DNA from: Elgaria multicarinata webbii | Taxonomy: Eukaryota; Chordata; Lepidosauria; Squamata; Anguidae | Reading direction: 5' to 3' | DNA length: 64,000 nucleotides | Assembly (NCBI RefSeq): GCF_023053635.1 | Contig: NC_086179.1 | Location: 4,540,001-4,604,000, forward strand | Shown here: positions 22,210 through 33,002 of the stretch, piece by piece | Position numbering within the stretch: the stretch's first letter is position 1 | Layout of the letters: every line of letters starts with the position of its first letter | Position numbers and translations under genes: made by a program | Notes under the pieces: generated by a model | What the model saw: only the letters and a program-made list of their open reading frames with translations | What the model was told of the DNA's origin: nothing | The model's database searches: none

Positions 22210-22954
22210 AGATCCTCGAGGCATTCCTCCCTAGGTACGGATGAATATTAGTGCATCTTTGATACAGTGCCATCAAGTTACCGGGTAATAGGGAACAAAG
22301 GAGAAATGGAAGACACAAGAGGAATATGAGAAAGGTCAGGCGCCCAGAGCCACAATTTCTTGAGGTTTGGGATAAAGTGTCAAAGGCATTATCAGCATTG
22401 TGCTTCCATTTAGTCTTCCTACCTTCCTTCCTTCCTTCCTTCCTTCCTTCCTTCCTTCCTTCCTTCCTTCCTTCCTTCCTTTTGTTTGTTCCCAGTTGCC
22501 AAACAGCATTACTTTTTCAGATATGTGGGAGGTACAGAATATGGGTTGTAAAAAAAAGAACAAAAGTGAAGCTTCTGTATTATATGCAGCTCCATCCAAC
22601 AGATATTATCTACTCAGAAACCCTTCTTATAATAGCAAACCCAAGACGAGAGGTGGAGAAAGTCAAATGTCTATCCATGTCAATTTGGGCACACGGCTCC
22701 ATCACACCTACTTTTTTAAAAAACCAGTTTTCATCTGCGGTTTGCCTCTCCGTTTCCGTAGCGAGTCATTGGTCTTCAAAGAACTCGACCTGGGTCAGGC
22801 TATGGAAAGATTAAGGACACAGTCCAGAAGCCCTAAACAACTATTCGGAGCTCGATGTGTGCCAGAACTTCTTTGATCTCTTCTATGAGAAGAGGAGTGT
22901 GTTGCAGACCCACAAATATTTCGGTGGGGCGGTGGGAGGAAGGTGTAGATATGG
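22210..22954. other. 3' flank of the short calmodulin-like gene with a CCTT microsatellite
   Basis: The pure CCTT array spans about 22421-22481. Open frames across it are artefacts of the repeat. Confidence 0.5.
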
Positions 22955-23047
22955 ATATATTTTTAATTTTTGTGAACTGCTCAGAGAGCTCCGGCTATTG
23001 GGCGGTATAGAAATGTAATAAATAAATAAATAAATAAATAAATAAAT
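22955..23047 (+). mobile_element. L2-type LINE 3' tail
   Basis: 'ctattgggcggtatagaaat' followed by an AAAT run. Confidence 0.75.
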
Positions 23048-23547
23048 ATTGGAAGGCATCACTCCAAAACATCAAGCCCCCAAATGCCAGTAGTCCAATA
23101 TGCCTGAATAAGAGTTGTTATTGTAGTCAATAATTTCAATAAAATAAAACGTTAACAACATTTTAAAATGTGCCGACGGATTGTCAATCATCCCCTGCAG
23201 TCATTGGCCAAAATGATGCAAAGAAAGTTAACTTCTTGCAGAGCAATTGGGTAGAATTCCGCCTACAAATTTTTCCTTACAGCTTTAGAGGTAAAAGAAC
23301 TAAACCCTTAATTTTTAACCAAGGCTGAACATTCTGAGAAAGTGCTGGAAATATCCCCGAGGTATCCTACATGCCCAGATGCTGTACATGCATTGGGCAC
23401 TGAGTGTTCATGGAACATACAGGAGAATGGGAAGCCCCAGAACATGTGGGGCTTTGGGCAGTGTGTCATCATCTTCAGCCTGTTCCGTTGATCCGATCCT
23501 ATGAGATGACACAGTGAGGTCCAGCTAGAATTGATGTTAAATGTGAA
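23048..23547. other. No gene seen
   Basis: AT-rich, nothing recognised. Confidence 0.4.
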
Positions 23548-23688
23548 GCCGTAGCTAGACCTAAGGTTTATCCCAGGATCATCCCGGGTTCGTCCCTGCC
23601 TGAGCGCTGGATGCCCTGTGTGGCACTTAGATGAACAGGTTTGACCCCAGGACAATCCAGGGATGAACCTTAGGTCTAGCTACGGCCT
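23548..23688. mobile_element. Palindromic MITE, founder of the adjacent tandem array
   Basis: The left arm GCCGTAGCTAGACCTAAGG (23548 on) is the inverse of the end of each array unit. The GTAGCTAGACC terminus resembles the GGCCTTGCTAGAC ends of the Harbinger-like element at 47836, so a PIF/Harbinger origin is likely. Confidence 0.6.
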
Positions 23689-24554
23689 TAGATGAACAGG
23701 TTTGACCCCGGGGCGATCCTGGGATAAACCTTAGGTCTAGCTACGGCCTTAGATGAACAGGTTTGACCCCCAGGACCATCCTGGGATAAACCTTAGGTCT
23801 AGCTACGGCCTTAGATGAACAGGTTTGACCCCCAGGACCATCCTGGGATAAACCTTAGGTCTAGCTACGGCCTTAGATGAACAGATTTGACCCCCAGGAC
23901 CATCCTGGGATAAACCTTAGGTCTAGCTACGGCCTTAGATGAACAGATTTGACCCCCAGGACCATCCTGGGATAAACCTTAGGTCTAGCTACGGCCTTAG
24001 ATGAACAGATTTGACCCCCAGGACCATCCTGGGATAAACCTTAGGTCTAGCTACGGCCTTAGATGAACAGGTTTGACCCCCAGGACCATCCTGGGATAAA
24101 CCTTAGGTCTAGCTACGGCCTTAGATGAACAGGTTTGACCCCCAGGACCATCCTGGGATAAACCTTAGGTCTAGCTACGGCCTTAGATGAACAGGTTTGA
24201 CCCCCAGGACCATCCTGGGATAAACCTTAGGTCTAGCTATGGCCTTAGATGAACAGGTTTGACCCCCAGGACCATCCTGGGATAAACCTTAGGTCTAGCT
24301 ACGGCCTTTGATGAACAGGTTTGACCCCCAGGACCATCCTGGGATAAACCTTAGGTCTAGCTACGGCCTTAGATGAACAGGTTTGACCCCCAGGACCATC
24401 CTGGGATAAACCTTAGGTCTAGCTACAGCCTTAGATGAACAGGTTTGACCCCCAGGACCATCCTGGGATAAACCTTAGGTCTAGCTACGGCCTTAGATGA
24501 ACAGGTTTGACCCCCAGGACCATCCTGGGATAAACCTTAGGTCTAGCTACAGCC
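23626..24554. repeat. Tandem minisatellite, 15 units of 62 bp
   Basis: The period is exactly 62 bp over 929 bp. Units run from TTAGATGAACAGG to GGTCTAGCTACGGCC. The first two units differ the most (GACCCCAGGACAATCC and GACCCCGGGGCGATCC types); the others are almost identical, with small shared variants such as ACAGATTT in neighbouring units. Each unit equals the right arm of the MITE at 23548. Confidence 0.95.
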
Positions 24555-24879
24555 TGAGTTCTATCAGTTGTGCATTGCAGGGTGGTGTTGGTGCTTCAGA
24601 ATTATTGGGAGCAGAGTAGACGTAGAGGAGGAATTTAACTCTTTCCTCCCCTACTGTTGACATGGTGAAAATTGCTCCTCCGAAGATGCTGTTTTCATTG
24701 CAAAGGCACTCCCTCACCCTGGGTGTCAGTGAAAAGAAAGAATCCTATGCATGTTTCGACAAGGGGTGGGGAGTCCTAACTCCCAGTATTTCCCACCCAG
24801 TTATGCTTTTTTCCTGGCTAAACTTGCGTAGGAGTACACCCCAAGACTGGGGCTGTAACAGAACCAGAATTACTAGACC
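24555..24879. other. No gene seen
   Basis: Nothing recognised. Confidence 0.4.
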
Positions 24880-26000
24880 AGTGTAAGAAAGTGTAAGGTG
24901 TAAGCAAGTGTAAGGTGATGCATGTTGGGACAAATAACCCCACCTAACTTCAAGTATAACCTAAAGGGATCTGAGCTGGTGGTAACCGAACAAGAAAGAG
25001 ATTTTGGGATTGTGGTGGAAAAGCTTGATGAAAATGTCCGCCCAGGGTGCGGCCGCTGTAAAGAAGGCAAACTTCATATTTGGCTACATAAGAAAAGGAA
25101 TTGAGAATGAAACGGTCAGTATCGTACTGCATTTATACAAATCTATGGTGCGACCACACTTAGGATGCTGTGTACAGTTCTGGTCACCACACCTAAAAAA
25201 GGATATTATGGAGCTGGAAAAAGGGCAGAAAAGGGCAACTAAAGTGATGAAGGGGCTGGAGCATCTCCCCTAGGATGGAACATTCCATCAGCTGGAATGT
25301 TTAGCTTGGAAAAAAGGAGGCTAAAGTGAGACATGATAAGAGGTGTACAAAATTATGCATGGTGGGAAGAATGTGGAGAGGGAGACATTTTTTCTCCCTC
25401 TCTCAAAATACTAGAACCCAATGGGGTCACCCCATGAAGCTGATGGGTGGGAGATCCAGGACAAATGAAAGGAAGGACTTCTTCACACAGTGCATAGTTC
25501 TATTATGGAACTCACTACCACAAGATGTAGTGATGACCACCAAACTGGATGGCTTTAAAAGGGGGTTGGATCAATTCCTGGAGGCAAAGGCTATCCATGG
25601 CTACCAGCCCTGATGGTTGTGTGCTATCTCCAGTATTTCATAGAATCATAGAATCATAGAATAGCAGAGTTGGAAGGGGCCTACAAGGCCATCGAGTCCA
25701 ACCCCCTGCTCAATGCAGGAATCCACCCTAAAGCATCCCTGACAGATGGTTGTCCAGCTGCCTCTTCAAGGCCTCTAGTGTGGGAGAGCCCACCACCTCA
25801 CCAGGCAACTGATTCCATTTGAGGCAGTAAGCCTGTGTGCACCCGTTGCTGGGGAACATGGGCAGGAGGGTGCTGTTGCACCATGTCCTGCCTTGTTGGT
25901 CCCTGGCCGACGGCTAGTTGGCCACTGTGTGAACAGAGTGCTGGACTAGATGGACCCTTGGTCTGATACAGCAGGGTTGTTCTGATGTTCTGATGTTCAG
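24880..26000 (+). mobile_element. CR1-type LINE, second subfamily, longest copy, interrupted by a CR1
   Basis: Encodes the family reverse-transcriptase C terminus (YKSMVRPHLGCCVQFWSPHL, GGRSRTNERKDFFTQC, TKLDGFKRGLDQFLEAK) and the 3' UTR. 25640-25817 is a foreign minus-strand CR1 3' end; the host element resumes at 'gaggcagtaagcc'. Several frame breaks. Confidence 0.8.
25640..25817 (-). mobile_element. CR1 LINE 3' end inserted in another CR1-type LINE
   Basis: Tail repeats at the left and the CR1 3' coding end at the right; both flanks belong to the same host element. Confidence 0.85.
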
Positions 26001-26125
26001 CTTTCCCAAACGACCCTGGTGCTCTGCCGATGTGTTGGACTACAACACAGAAAGGCGTTTTTATATTACATTACGATATTGCATTTTAAAGGTTTTTAAT
26101 CTTTGTAAACTGCCCAGAGAGCATT
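25999..26125. mobile_element. Half palindromic MITE plus L2 3' tail
   Basis: 25999-26050 is one arm of the 12290 family; 26056-26125 ('gtaaactgcccagagagc') is an L2 3' end. Confidence 0.45.
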
Positions 26126-26523
26126 AGAAGCACACTTTTAATGCCATGCTTTTCCTGAGTCTTTAAAGTGCTTTACGTACATTATCTCCACATCTTTGCA
26201 ACAACCCTGCTGGGTTGTCTGTTGGACCTTAACAGTGTCATTCGAGCTCTGCCTAAGGGTAGGTTAAAGTTAACTGGTTCGGTTAAGAGGGTTCTTTGCA
26301 GTTCCCTGGCTGGTTGTGTGTGTGTGTGTGTTTTTAGTACAGGCCTGCAGTAGGGTTTCTCTTAGGCCAAGTGGAAAGACGTCTCTGTGTCTGGATGTGT
26401 GGGCTGTGTCAGGTTGTTCAGAGAGTGGAGCAACATTGCAAGGGATTTTGGGACACCCTTCATGGATCACACACTGATGTGTACATATGGGTTGTAGTTT
26501 CTTCCAGCTCTGGGACTGAGATC
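26126..26523. other. No gene seen
   Basis: 26150-26215 resembles the 3' part of MIR-like SINEs ('tctttgcaacaaccctg'). A short TG run sits at 26317-26332. Confidence 0.35.
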
Positions 26524-26693
26524 AGGTGACCACATGGAAAGGTGGACAGGGCTCCTGCATCTTTAACAGTTGTATAGAAAAGGGAATTTCAGCAGGCATC
26601 ATTTGTATGCATGTGGCACCTGGTGAAATCCCCTCTTCATCACAACTGTTAAAGATGCAGGAGCCCAGTCCTCCTTTCCATAGGGTCACCGTA
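26524..26693. mobile_element. hAT-like MITE (GTGACC family), monomer form with both ends
   Basis: 170 bp from AGGTGACCACATGG to CCATAGGGTCACC, a single hairpin without the central duplication of the 320-bp copies. Confidence 0.75.
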
Positions 26694-27645
26694 GACTGGC
26701 TGCAATGTGAAAACCTTGATAGCTCTTTATTTTACACTGTAAAATAGGAACTGTGTCAACAAATGCTTCTCACCATGTCTATTTTATAATCTCTCTCTTG
26801 TGTGTGTGTTTATTTCTGTTTTTGCAGCAGAGTTGAGAATTCAATTCAATGGAGGCTCAGTGGCTCACCATTCCTTATCTGCTGACTGGAATTTGACGAG
26901 AAAACGCCAATTCTTTCCCTCCACCCCCACGGCACAATATTGAGAGATTCCCCCAGTGAAAGATGCTGAATTGCAACCTGAGAACTGGACGAGCTTGTAA
27001 AGGAACATTCTCCACGCAGTTCCCAATGGGAGAGGCACGCCCGGCAGAAATATCTGCAACCACTTACGTTAGTTTTGAATGATGCTGATTCAGGCCTTAG
27101 GGGGAAAAATACATTAAAATAAATGTATAGCTCCTCTTCTTTTGTGGTGTCTTTTTTTTGGGTGGGGGGGAAGCTGGAAGTCTAGGAGACATTGGACAGT
27201 TATGTCTTTGGACACGATCCATCAGGACGTTCTCCCGTTCATCTCAATGGTTCTTGTGCGGTAGAACTTCCTGGAAGATTGTGCCCTTTGTAAGCTGGTA
27301 CAAAGAGCCTTGGGATAGTTTCTCACATTCTGAAGGAGCCCATCCAGAATTCAGGAATTGCAGCTGAGTTTGCAGAAAAGTTTGAGAGATGAATCCAAAT
27401 TCCCTCACTCAGTCCAAGTTCTTACTGTTATGCCTCAGAAAAGATACATGGAGCATCCTTTTGTCAAAATAGCAAAGAGCTGTGTGGCATCTGAAACTCT
27501 ATCAAAAAATATGACAGCACAAGCTTTCATGGTCCAGAGAGCTTTCATGCATCAGATGCATGAAAAGTCATCCTGAATTGGTGGATATAGACTCATGGGT
27601 GTTATTTTCCAAGAATCGACGTATGTGATTTTCATATGTAGATTT
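26694..27645. other. No gene seen
   Basis: 27479-27560 ('tgtgtggcatctgaaactct', 'catgcatcagatgcatgaaa') looks like a dispersed SINE-type repeat known in reptiles; the name is not certain. The rest is unrecognised. Confidence 0.35.
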
Positions 27646-28385
27646 CATAGAATCATAGAATAGCAGAGTTGGAAGGGGCCTACAAGGCCAGTGAATCCAA
27701 CCCCCACTTAATGCAGGAATCCACCCTAAAGCATCCCTGACAGATGGTTGTCCAGCTGCCTCTTGAAGGCCTCTAGTGTGGGAGAGCCCACAACCTCCCT
27801 AGGTAACTGATTCCATTGTCATACTGCTCTAACAGTCAGGAAGGTTTTCCTAATGTCCAGCCGGAATTTGGCTTCCTGTAACTTGAGCCCGTTATTCCGT
27901 GTCCTGCACTCTGGCAGGATCGAGAAGAGATCCTGGCCCTCCTCTGTGTGACAACCTTTCAAGTCTTTGAAGAGTGCTCTCATGTCTCCCCTCAATCTTC
28001 TCTTCTCCAGGCTAAACATGCCCAGTTCTTTCAGTCTCTCTTCATAGGGCTTTGTTTCCAGACCCCTGATCATCCTGGTTGCCCTCCTCTGAACACGCTC
28101 CAGCTTGTCTGCGTCCTTCTTGAAATGTGGAGCCCAGAACTGGACGCAATACTCTAGATGAGGCCTAACCAGGGCCGAATAGAGAGGAACCAGTACCTCA
28201 CGCGATTTGGAAGCTATACTTCTATTAATGCAGCTCAAAATAGCATTTGCCTTTCTTGCAGCCATATCGCGCTGTTGGCTCATAGTCAGCTTGTGATCTA
28301 CAACAATTCCAAAGTCCTTCTCATTTGTAGTATTGCAAACGAGAAGGATCTTGGAATTGTTGTAGATCACAAGCTGAATATGTGG
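27646..28385 (-). mobile_element. CR1 LINE with an inverted 5' terminus
   Basis: The complement encodes the CR1 C terminus ([20 protein letters not shown] onward). At the 5' end, 28338-28377 is an inverted copy of 28288-28327, both from the 'ttgtagatcacaagctgaat' segment. Confidence 0.85.
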
Positions 28386-29053
28386 ATGAGTTCCATCTTA
28401 CTAGTTTTCTATGCAAGCTGATAACCCCCTTTTGAGATAGTTGCTTACTCCGTAAAGCAGAATTAATAACCTGCTTTTTGCTTTTGGTGTGAGAGTCATG
28501 GGTTCAAATGTCAGCGAAGTGCATGCAAATGAAGAAAGAAGGTGATCCATTAAAAAGTAGGAGAGGGGAGGAGGCCCTTGGGGAGGGGTCAGTCTTGTCC
28601 AACCCCCTGCTCAATGCGGAAAAATATCCCTGAATATATGTTCTGTTCTCCCATTTCGTTGAACGAGGGAGGAAGTTTTGTGTTTGTTTGAGACTCTGGC
28701 CACCTTGTTCTGAGGCTCTAAGGTAGCAGGTGATGACCTGTGTCTGAGGGCCACTGCCATTCAGAGCAATAAAGAAAAGGCAGAAAAAAGCTAAAATACT
28801 GGGCTGGATTGACCCATGGCCTGACTCTGTGTGAAACAGGTTTGTATGTTCATAATGCTGGTGCCATATCAATAGGGCAAAAACCATAAACACAGAGGAA
28901 TGTCACTTGACCTGCTAGCTCCTTTTTACCATTACATTAATAGTTATTGCTCTTCATAATTCTACGTTTGTGCTGTACCTTCAGACTCAGCATTTTGCAT
29001 TGTCCATACACTTTATGGGCTCTTCATCACAGGGGCGTTTGCTGCCTTCTCCT
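28386..29053. other. No gene seen
   Basis: A small CR1-like scrap lies near 28595-28620; nothing else. Confidence 0.4.
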
Positions 29054-29372
29054 GTGAAGAACATCAGAACATCAGAAGTGCCCTGCTGGATCAGATCAAG
29101 GGTCCATCTAGTCCAGCACTCTGTCCACACAGTGGCCAACCAGCCGTCGGTCAGGGATGAACAAACAGGACATGGTGCAACAGCACCCTCACACCCATGT
29201 TCCCCAGCAACTGGGGCACACAGGCTTACTGCCTCGAATACTGGAGGTAGCACACAACCATCAGGGCTAGTAGCCATGGATAGCCTTTGCCTGCAGCAAT
29301 TTCTCCAACCCCCTTTTAAAGCCATCCAGATTGGTGGCCATCACTACATCTTGTGGTAGTGAGTTCCATAAT
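29054..29372 (-). mobile_element. CR1-type LINE, second subfamily, 3' end
   Basis: Reverse of the family 3' UTR, 'ccctgctggatcagatcaag' to 'ttgtggtagtgagttccata'. Confidence 0.8.
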
Positions 29373-29922
29373 AGGCGAAGGCTATCGGGCTGGCCCCATG
29401 GATCCTAATTCCTAACCCCAGCTTTGACGCCCCCCCAGGTGCCATTTCCTGCCATTGCCAAGCTCTGCTTCCAGGCCTCTGATGCACTGCCCTTTAGCTC
29501 CAGGACTCCATTCCCTGACTCTCAGCCTCTTGAGTTCAGGAGTCCCGGCAAAGCTGACCACCCAATTCTTTCGTGATTCATGTGAAAAATGATCCCGAAG
29601 TAGTTCTGAGTGTGTCATGTCCCTCCTCCTCCTCCTCCTCCTCCACCACCACATAGCCTTACTCCCTATGACTCAGGATTCTCCAGAAAGCTCTGAGCTC
29701 CTTTGTAAAATGATCGAGGACAGATTATTATGAAGTTAGACTGCAAAACACATGAAGAGCCGCCTCCCCCAAAAAAGAACGGCAGACAATGTACAATGCA
29801 CAAGAGATACACTGTGGGACAAGGTTGAGCATTTCTATTGAAAATAGCCTTTTCTACACAGCTTGGCTGGAGCAGAACTGTGTAAACAAAGGGAATGACA
29901 AGGAGTTAAAGAACACCAACTC
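29373..29922. other. No gene seen
   Basis: CTC microsatellite at about 29621-29645. Confidence 0.4.
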
Positions 29923-30234
29923 TAGGGTGACCCTATGGAAAGGAGGACAGGGCTCCTGTATCTTTAACAGTTGCATAGAAAAGGAAATTTCCACAGGTGT
30001 CATTTGTATGCAGGCAGCACCTGGAGAAATTCCCTCTTCATCACAAAGCTGCAGGAGCCCTGCCCTCTTTTGTATTTGGTCAAGAGAGCAGGGCTCCTGC
30101 AGCTTTAACTGTTGTGGTGAAGAGGGAATTTCACCAGGTGCTGCATGCATACAAATAGCACCTGCTGAAATTCCCTTTTCTGTACAACTGTTAAAGATAC
30201 AGGAGCCCGGTCCTCCTTTTCATATGGTCACCCT
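29923..30234. mobile_element. hAT-like MITE (GTGACC family), dimer form
   Basis: TAGGGTGACC and GGTCACCCTA ends with a mirror-image interior. No clean target duplication is seen. Confidence 0.8.
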
Positions 30235-30647
30235 ACAAATGAATAAACAAATAAACTAATTAATAAGTGTGCTGTGTGATCATTTGTTGTTATACTGTCC
30301 AAATGCTCAGAGCGGAAGCAGGTATACATGATTGTAAGTCCGGTTGTGACGTATGTTGCGTGAATCTCCACCATATAGCATAAAATGCTAGCGGTTCTGT
30401 TTTTCCTTGGATTAGAAGCAAATCATGAATTTTTTTCTGATATTGCCACAGACGGTATATTTCGGTACCATGCTTACAAGATCTTTCCTTAGCATGCTGA
30501 GGGCGTATCTATGGATTTAAACCGGTTTGACAGTATTTACCTCTCACGTCTGATGGGATCTCAGGATCTCCAACAGAGAATTCTCAGCAGTGTCACCTAG
30601 CTTCAGTTCCCCAGGCTCTTTTGAAGGACAGGATGGAGCCAAGAGAA
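30235..30647. other. No gene seen
   Basis: Nothing recognised. Confidence 0.4.
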
Positions 30648-30987
30648 TTGTAGCTGCGAAAAAAGCAAACGCTATTTTGAGCTGCATTAATAGAAGTATA
30701 GCTTCCAAATCGCATGAGGTACTGGTTCCCCTCTATTCAGCACTGGTTAGGCCTCATCTAGAGTATTGCGTCCAGTTCTGGGCTCCACAATTCAAGAAGG
30801 ATGCAGACAAGCTGGAGCGTGTTCAGAGGAGGGCAACCAGGATGATCAGGGGTCTGGAAACAAAGCCCTATGAAGAGAGACTGAAAGAACTGGGCATGTT
30901 TAGTCTGGAGAAGAGAAGATTGAGGGGAGACTGAAAGGACTGGGCTTGTAGGCCCCTTCCAACTCTACTATTCTATGATTCTATGAA
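30648..30987 (+). mobile_element. CR1 LINE with internal deletion near the 3' end
   Basis: Encodes [20 protein letters not shown] to [10 protein letters not shown], then skips to the 3' UTR end ('cttgtaggccccttcc') and tail. Confidence 0.85.
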
Positions 30988-31226
30988 AACTGGTATAAAA
31001 CTGACATGAACATGCCGTGCGTTTTCCCCAAGGTTCGGCCAACTGGTTTTGCCCACCCAAGGAGATAGGTTACTGTGCCAGACACACACCTCACTCTCGT
31101 CTGTAAAACTGCTTTTAATTTCATGATTCCTCTCCCTGCCTCACTTCGAACACATGACACGGTTCCAGAATCCAAGTTCACTGCAGACTTGCATCTTTCA
31201 AGTGTTGCCCAAACGGGAATGGCAGG
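30988..31226. other. Upstream region of the third calmodulin-like gene
   Basis: No repeat recognised. 'cagaatccaagt' at about 31166 resembles 'gagaatccaag' upstream of the first gene. Confidence 0.35.
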
Positions 31227-31248
31227 TTATATAACGAAAAGGGTGTGG
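31227..31248 (+). promoter_or_regulatory. TATA box plus CACACCC box of the third calmodulin-like gene
   Basis: TTATATAA (31227-31234) is followed by GGGTGTGG (31241-31248), the same order and close spacing as at 17013-17029. It lies 229-250 bp before the start codon. Confidence 0.6.
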
Positions 31249-31476
31249 ACATTCTCATATCTATCTCCATGAGTCAGTTTGCTCCGACAGAAGCTCAGCC
31301 TGGGTGTTGACCGAACTTCCCCCAAAAACCAGATCATTCTTAGGCCAGGTGCCAATGGAGACACCCCTACTTTCTGGCAACTCACGAAAAGAAAAGAGAA
31401 GAATTTCTTCATTGCGTCGGAGAGCAGCGAGGCTGTGAGTTGTGATCAGAGAATCTGCTGAAGCAAAGAGCAGACC

Positions 31477-31926
31477 ATGGCACATCTTCTGTCGGAAGAA
31501 CAGATTGCAGAGTTCAAGGAAGCCTTCATGCTGTTTGACAGAGACGGCGACGGAGCTATCACCACCAAAGAACTAGGCACTGTCATGAGATCCCTCGGCC
31601 AGAACCCAACGGAAGCCGAGCTACGGGAGATGATCGATAAGTTGGATGCTGACGGCAGTGGTACGGTTGACTTCCCGGAATTCCTAACCCTGATGGCCAG
31701 GAAAATTAGGAACTCTGATGGCGAAGAGGAGATCCGGCGGGCCTTTCAGGTCTTCGACAAGGACGGGAACGGCTACGTCAGTGCGGCGGAACTGCGGCAT
31801 ATCATGACCAACCTCGGTGAGAAGTTGACGGATGAAGAGGTGGAGGATATGATCAAAGAAGCCGACGTGGATGGAGACGGGCAGGTGAACTACGAAGAAT
31901 TCCTGCGGATAATGTCCTCCAAGTGA
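31477..31926 (+). CDS. Intronless calmodulin-like protein, four EF hands (149 aa, CALML3-like)
   Basis: A 149-residue open frame with all four EF-hand loops: 21-32 ([12 protein letters not shown]), 57-68 ([12 protein letters not shown]), 94-105 ([12 protein letters not shown]) and 130-141 ([12 protein letters not shown]), all with full calcium ligand sets. By eye it differs from calmodulin at about 32 positions (roughly 78% identity), including the central linker ([11 protein letters not shown]) and the C terminus (FLRIMSSK). The YVSAAELRH stretch and the SK ending recall mammalian CALML3, and the body resembles the intronless chicken striated-muscle calmodulin as I remember it. The start is the first Met and aligns with calmodulin Met1. 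Upstream, TTATATAA and GGGTGTGG at about -245 repeat the promoter layout of the gene at 17158, giving an estimated 5' UTR near 200 nt if unspliced. It is a predicted Ca2+ sensor. It differs from the 17158 gene at many positions, so the duplication is old. Confidence 0.92.
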   Translation: MAHLLSEEQIAEFKEAFMLFDRDGDGAITTKELGTVMRSLGQNPTEAELREMIDKLDADGSGTVDFPEFLTLMARKIRNSDGEEEIRRAFQVFDKDGNGYVSAAELRHIMTNLGEKLTDEEVEDMIKEADVDGDGQVNYEEFLRIMSSK

Positions 31927-32551
31927 AGGCCACTCCCAAGGGACTTGGTTCTATATCCCATAGAGCCAACTGGTGCCTGGCTTTCGTGGGTGTGCTTTCT
32001 TCTTTGCAAGGCATGGGTGAGGTGGCAGAAACAAATACCTTTTAGTGGATAGTGACTCGTGGTGAACTGTAGTTATTACTTCGTTTTATATCCGCAGTGT
32101 ACACGGAACTGTGGTGTGCAATGGAATCTCACTGTTTGTACAATAATAACAATCTTATATAAAAATATAGTAGTGCAAGTCTTATTATTTGAGATCTACC
32201 AGACCGGACTTGTTCATTTTAAAAAAAAATAAAAAAAAATTGGGGCTTGAGCAGTGTAGATGTGCATAAAATTTTGAAACTTCCAAAAAGTTCAAAGCTC
32301 AAGCTATGGGCAGCTCAGGAAGAGAGAGGGATGAGGCAAGGAGGGGGTTAATGCATTTGCCCCACACTGTCAATGTCAGAATCCCTCTGAACAAATGCAA
32401 ATCAAATGTAGGTTTGTACTTGTATGTGCAAGTCATCCCTGTGTGAGGCATTTGTACTGCAGGAGGTGACTGACTACACCCTTTGAATCACCATTTTGCA
32501 CCTGGCGGCTGTTTTATACCTGGCTCTGATTGGTGAACTTTGGGTTTTTCA
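31927..32551. other. 3' flank of the third calmodulin-like gene
   Basis: Probable 3' UTR followed by AT-rich sequence; no repeat recognised. Confidence 0.45.
32228..32233 (+). promoter_or_regulatory. Possible polyadenylation signal of the third calmodulin-like gene
   Basis: AATAAA lies inside an A-rich run about 300 bp after the stop codon. It is the first canonical hexamer downstream; the A-rich setting makes it weak evidence. Confidence 0.3.
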
Positions 32552-32602
32552 TAGGGTGACCCTATGAAAAGGAGGACAGGGCTCCCGTATTAGTCACCCT
32601 AT
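32552..32602. mobile_element. Minimal deletion derivative of the GTGACC-family MITE
   Basis: Only about 50 bp remain: TAGGGTGACCCTATG through CAGGGCTCCCGTA, then AGTCACCCTA. Confidence 0.6.
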
Positions 32603-32772
32603 TAGAATGTTTTCCTAGAAAGTGTTCTGGTCAAAGGAGATGGCCACTGGAAGGGGCTGAAGGCTTCAGAACTCTTTGCACCCCACCCTCCAGCCATCCT
32701 GCTCAAAAGGGCAAAGCAACATTGTGGAGTTAAAAGTGATTGACTGATTTTTTTAAACTCACTAGATTGGGG

Positions 32773-32832
32773 GAGTGGGATGGAATATTCAGAACTGGCT
32801 TTTAAGCCAGTTCTGAACATTCCATCCCACTC
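32773..32832. repeat. Near-perfect palindrome, 29-bp arms
   Basis: 32773-32801 and 32804-32832 are complementary at 28 of 29 positions with a 2-bp centre ('gagtgggatggaat' outward). Probably a MITE core. Confidence 0.85.
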
Positions 32833-33002
32833 TCGCCCAACATTCTGTCACATTCTAGCATGACCAAGAAATAGAACCCAAGGCAGGACTTTGCTGACAG
32901 GGGTGGCCTGGCTCCCAATGGCTCCCATTCAACTCTAGGGAACAAAGTGAGTGGGCTGCAATCCAGGATGCAGCTGAGATGGGCCAAATGTTTTGGACCC
33001 CT

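Noticed and set aside
22326-22876. Open frames of about 160 codons
   Set aside because: They run through the CCTT microsatellite, giving Leu-Pro-Ser-Phe repeats; no other feature.
23626-24554. CRISPR-like array
   Set aside because: Units are contiguous 62-bp repeats without variable spacers, in vertebrate DNA, and derive from a transposon arm.
17158-31926. Processed pseudogenes of CALM1-3
   Set aside because: Frames are open, there is no poly-A tail or target duplication, promoter motifs are shared upstream, and protein differences cluster in the linker and C terminus.
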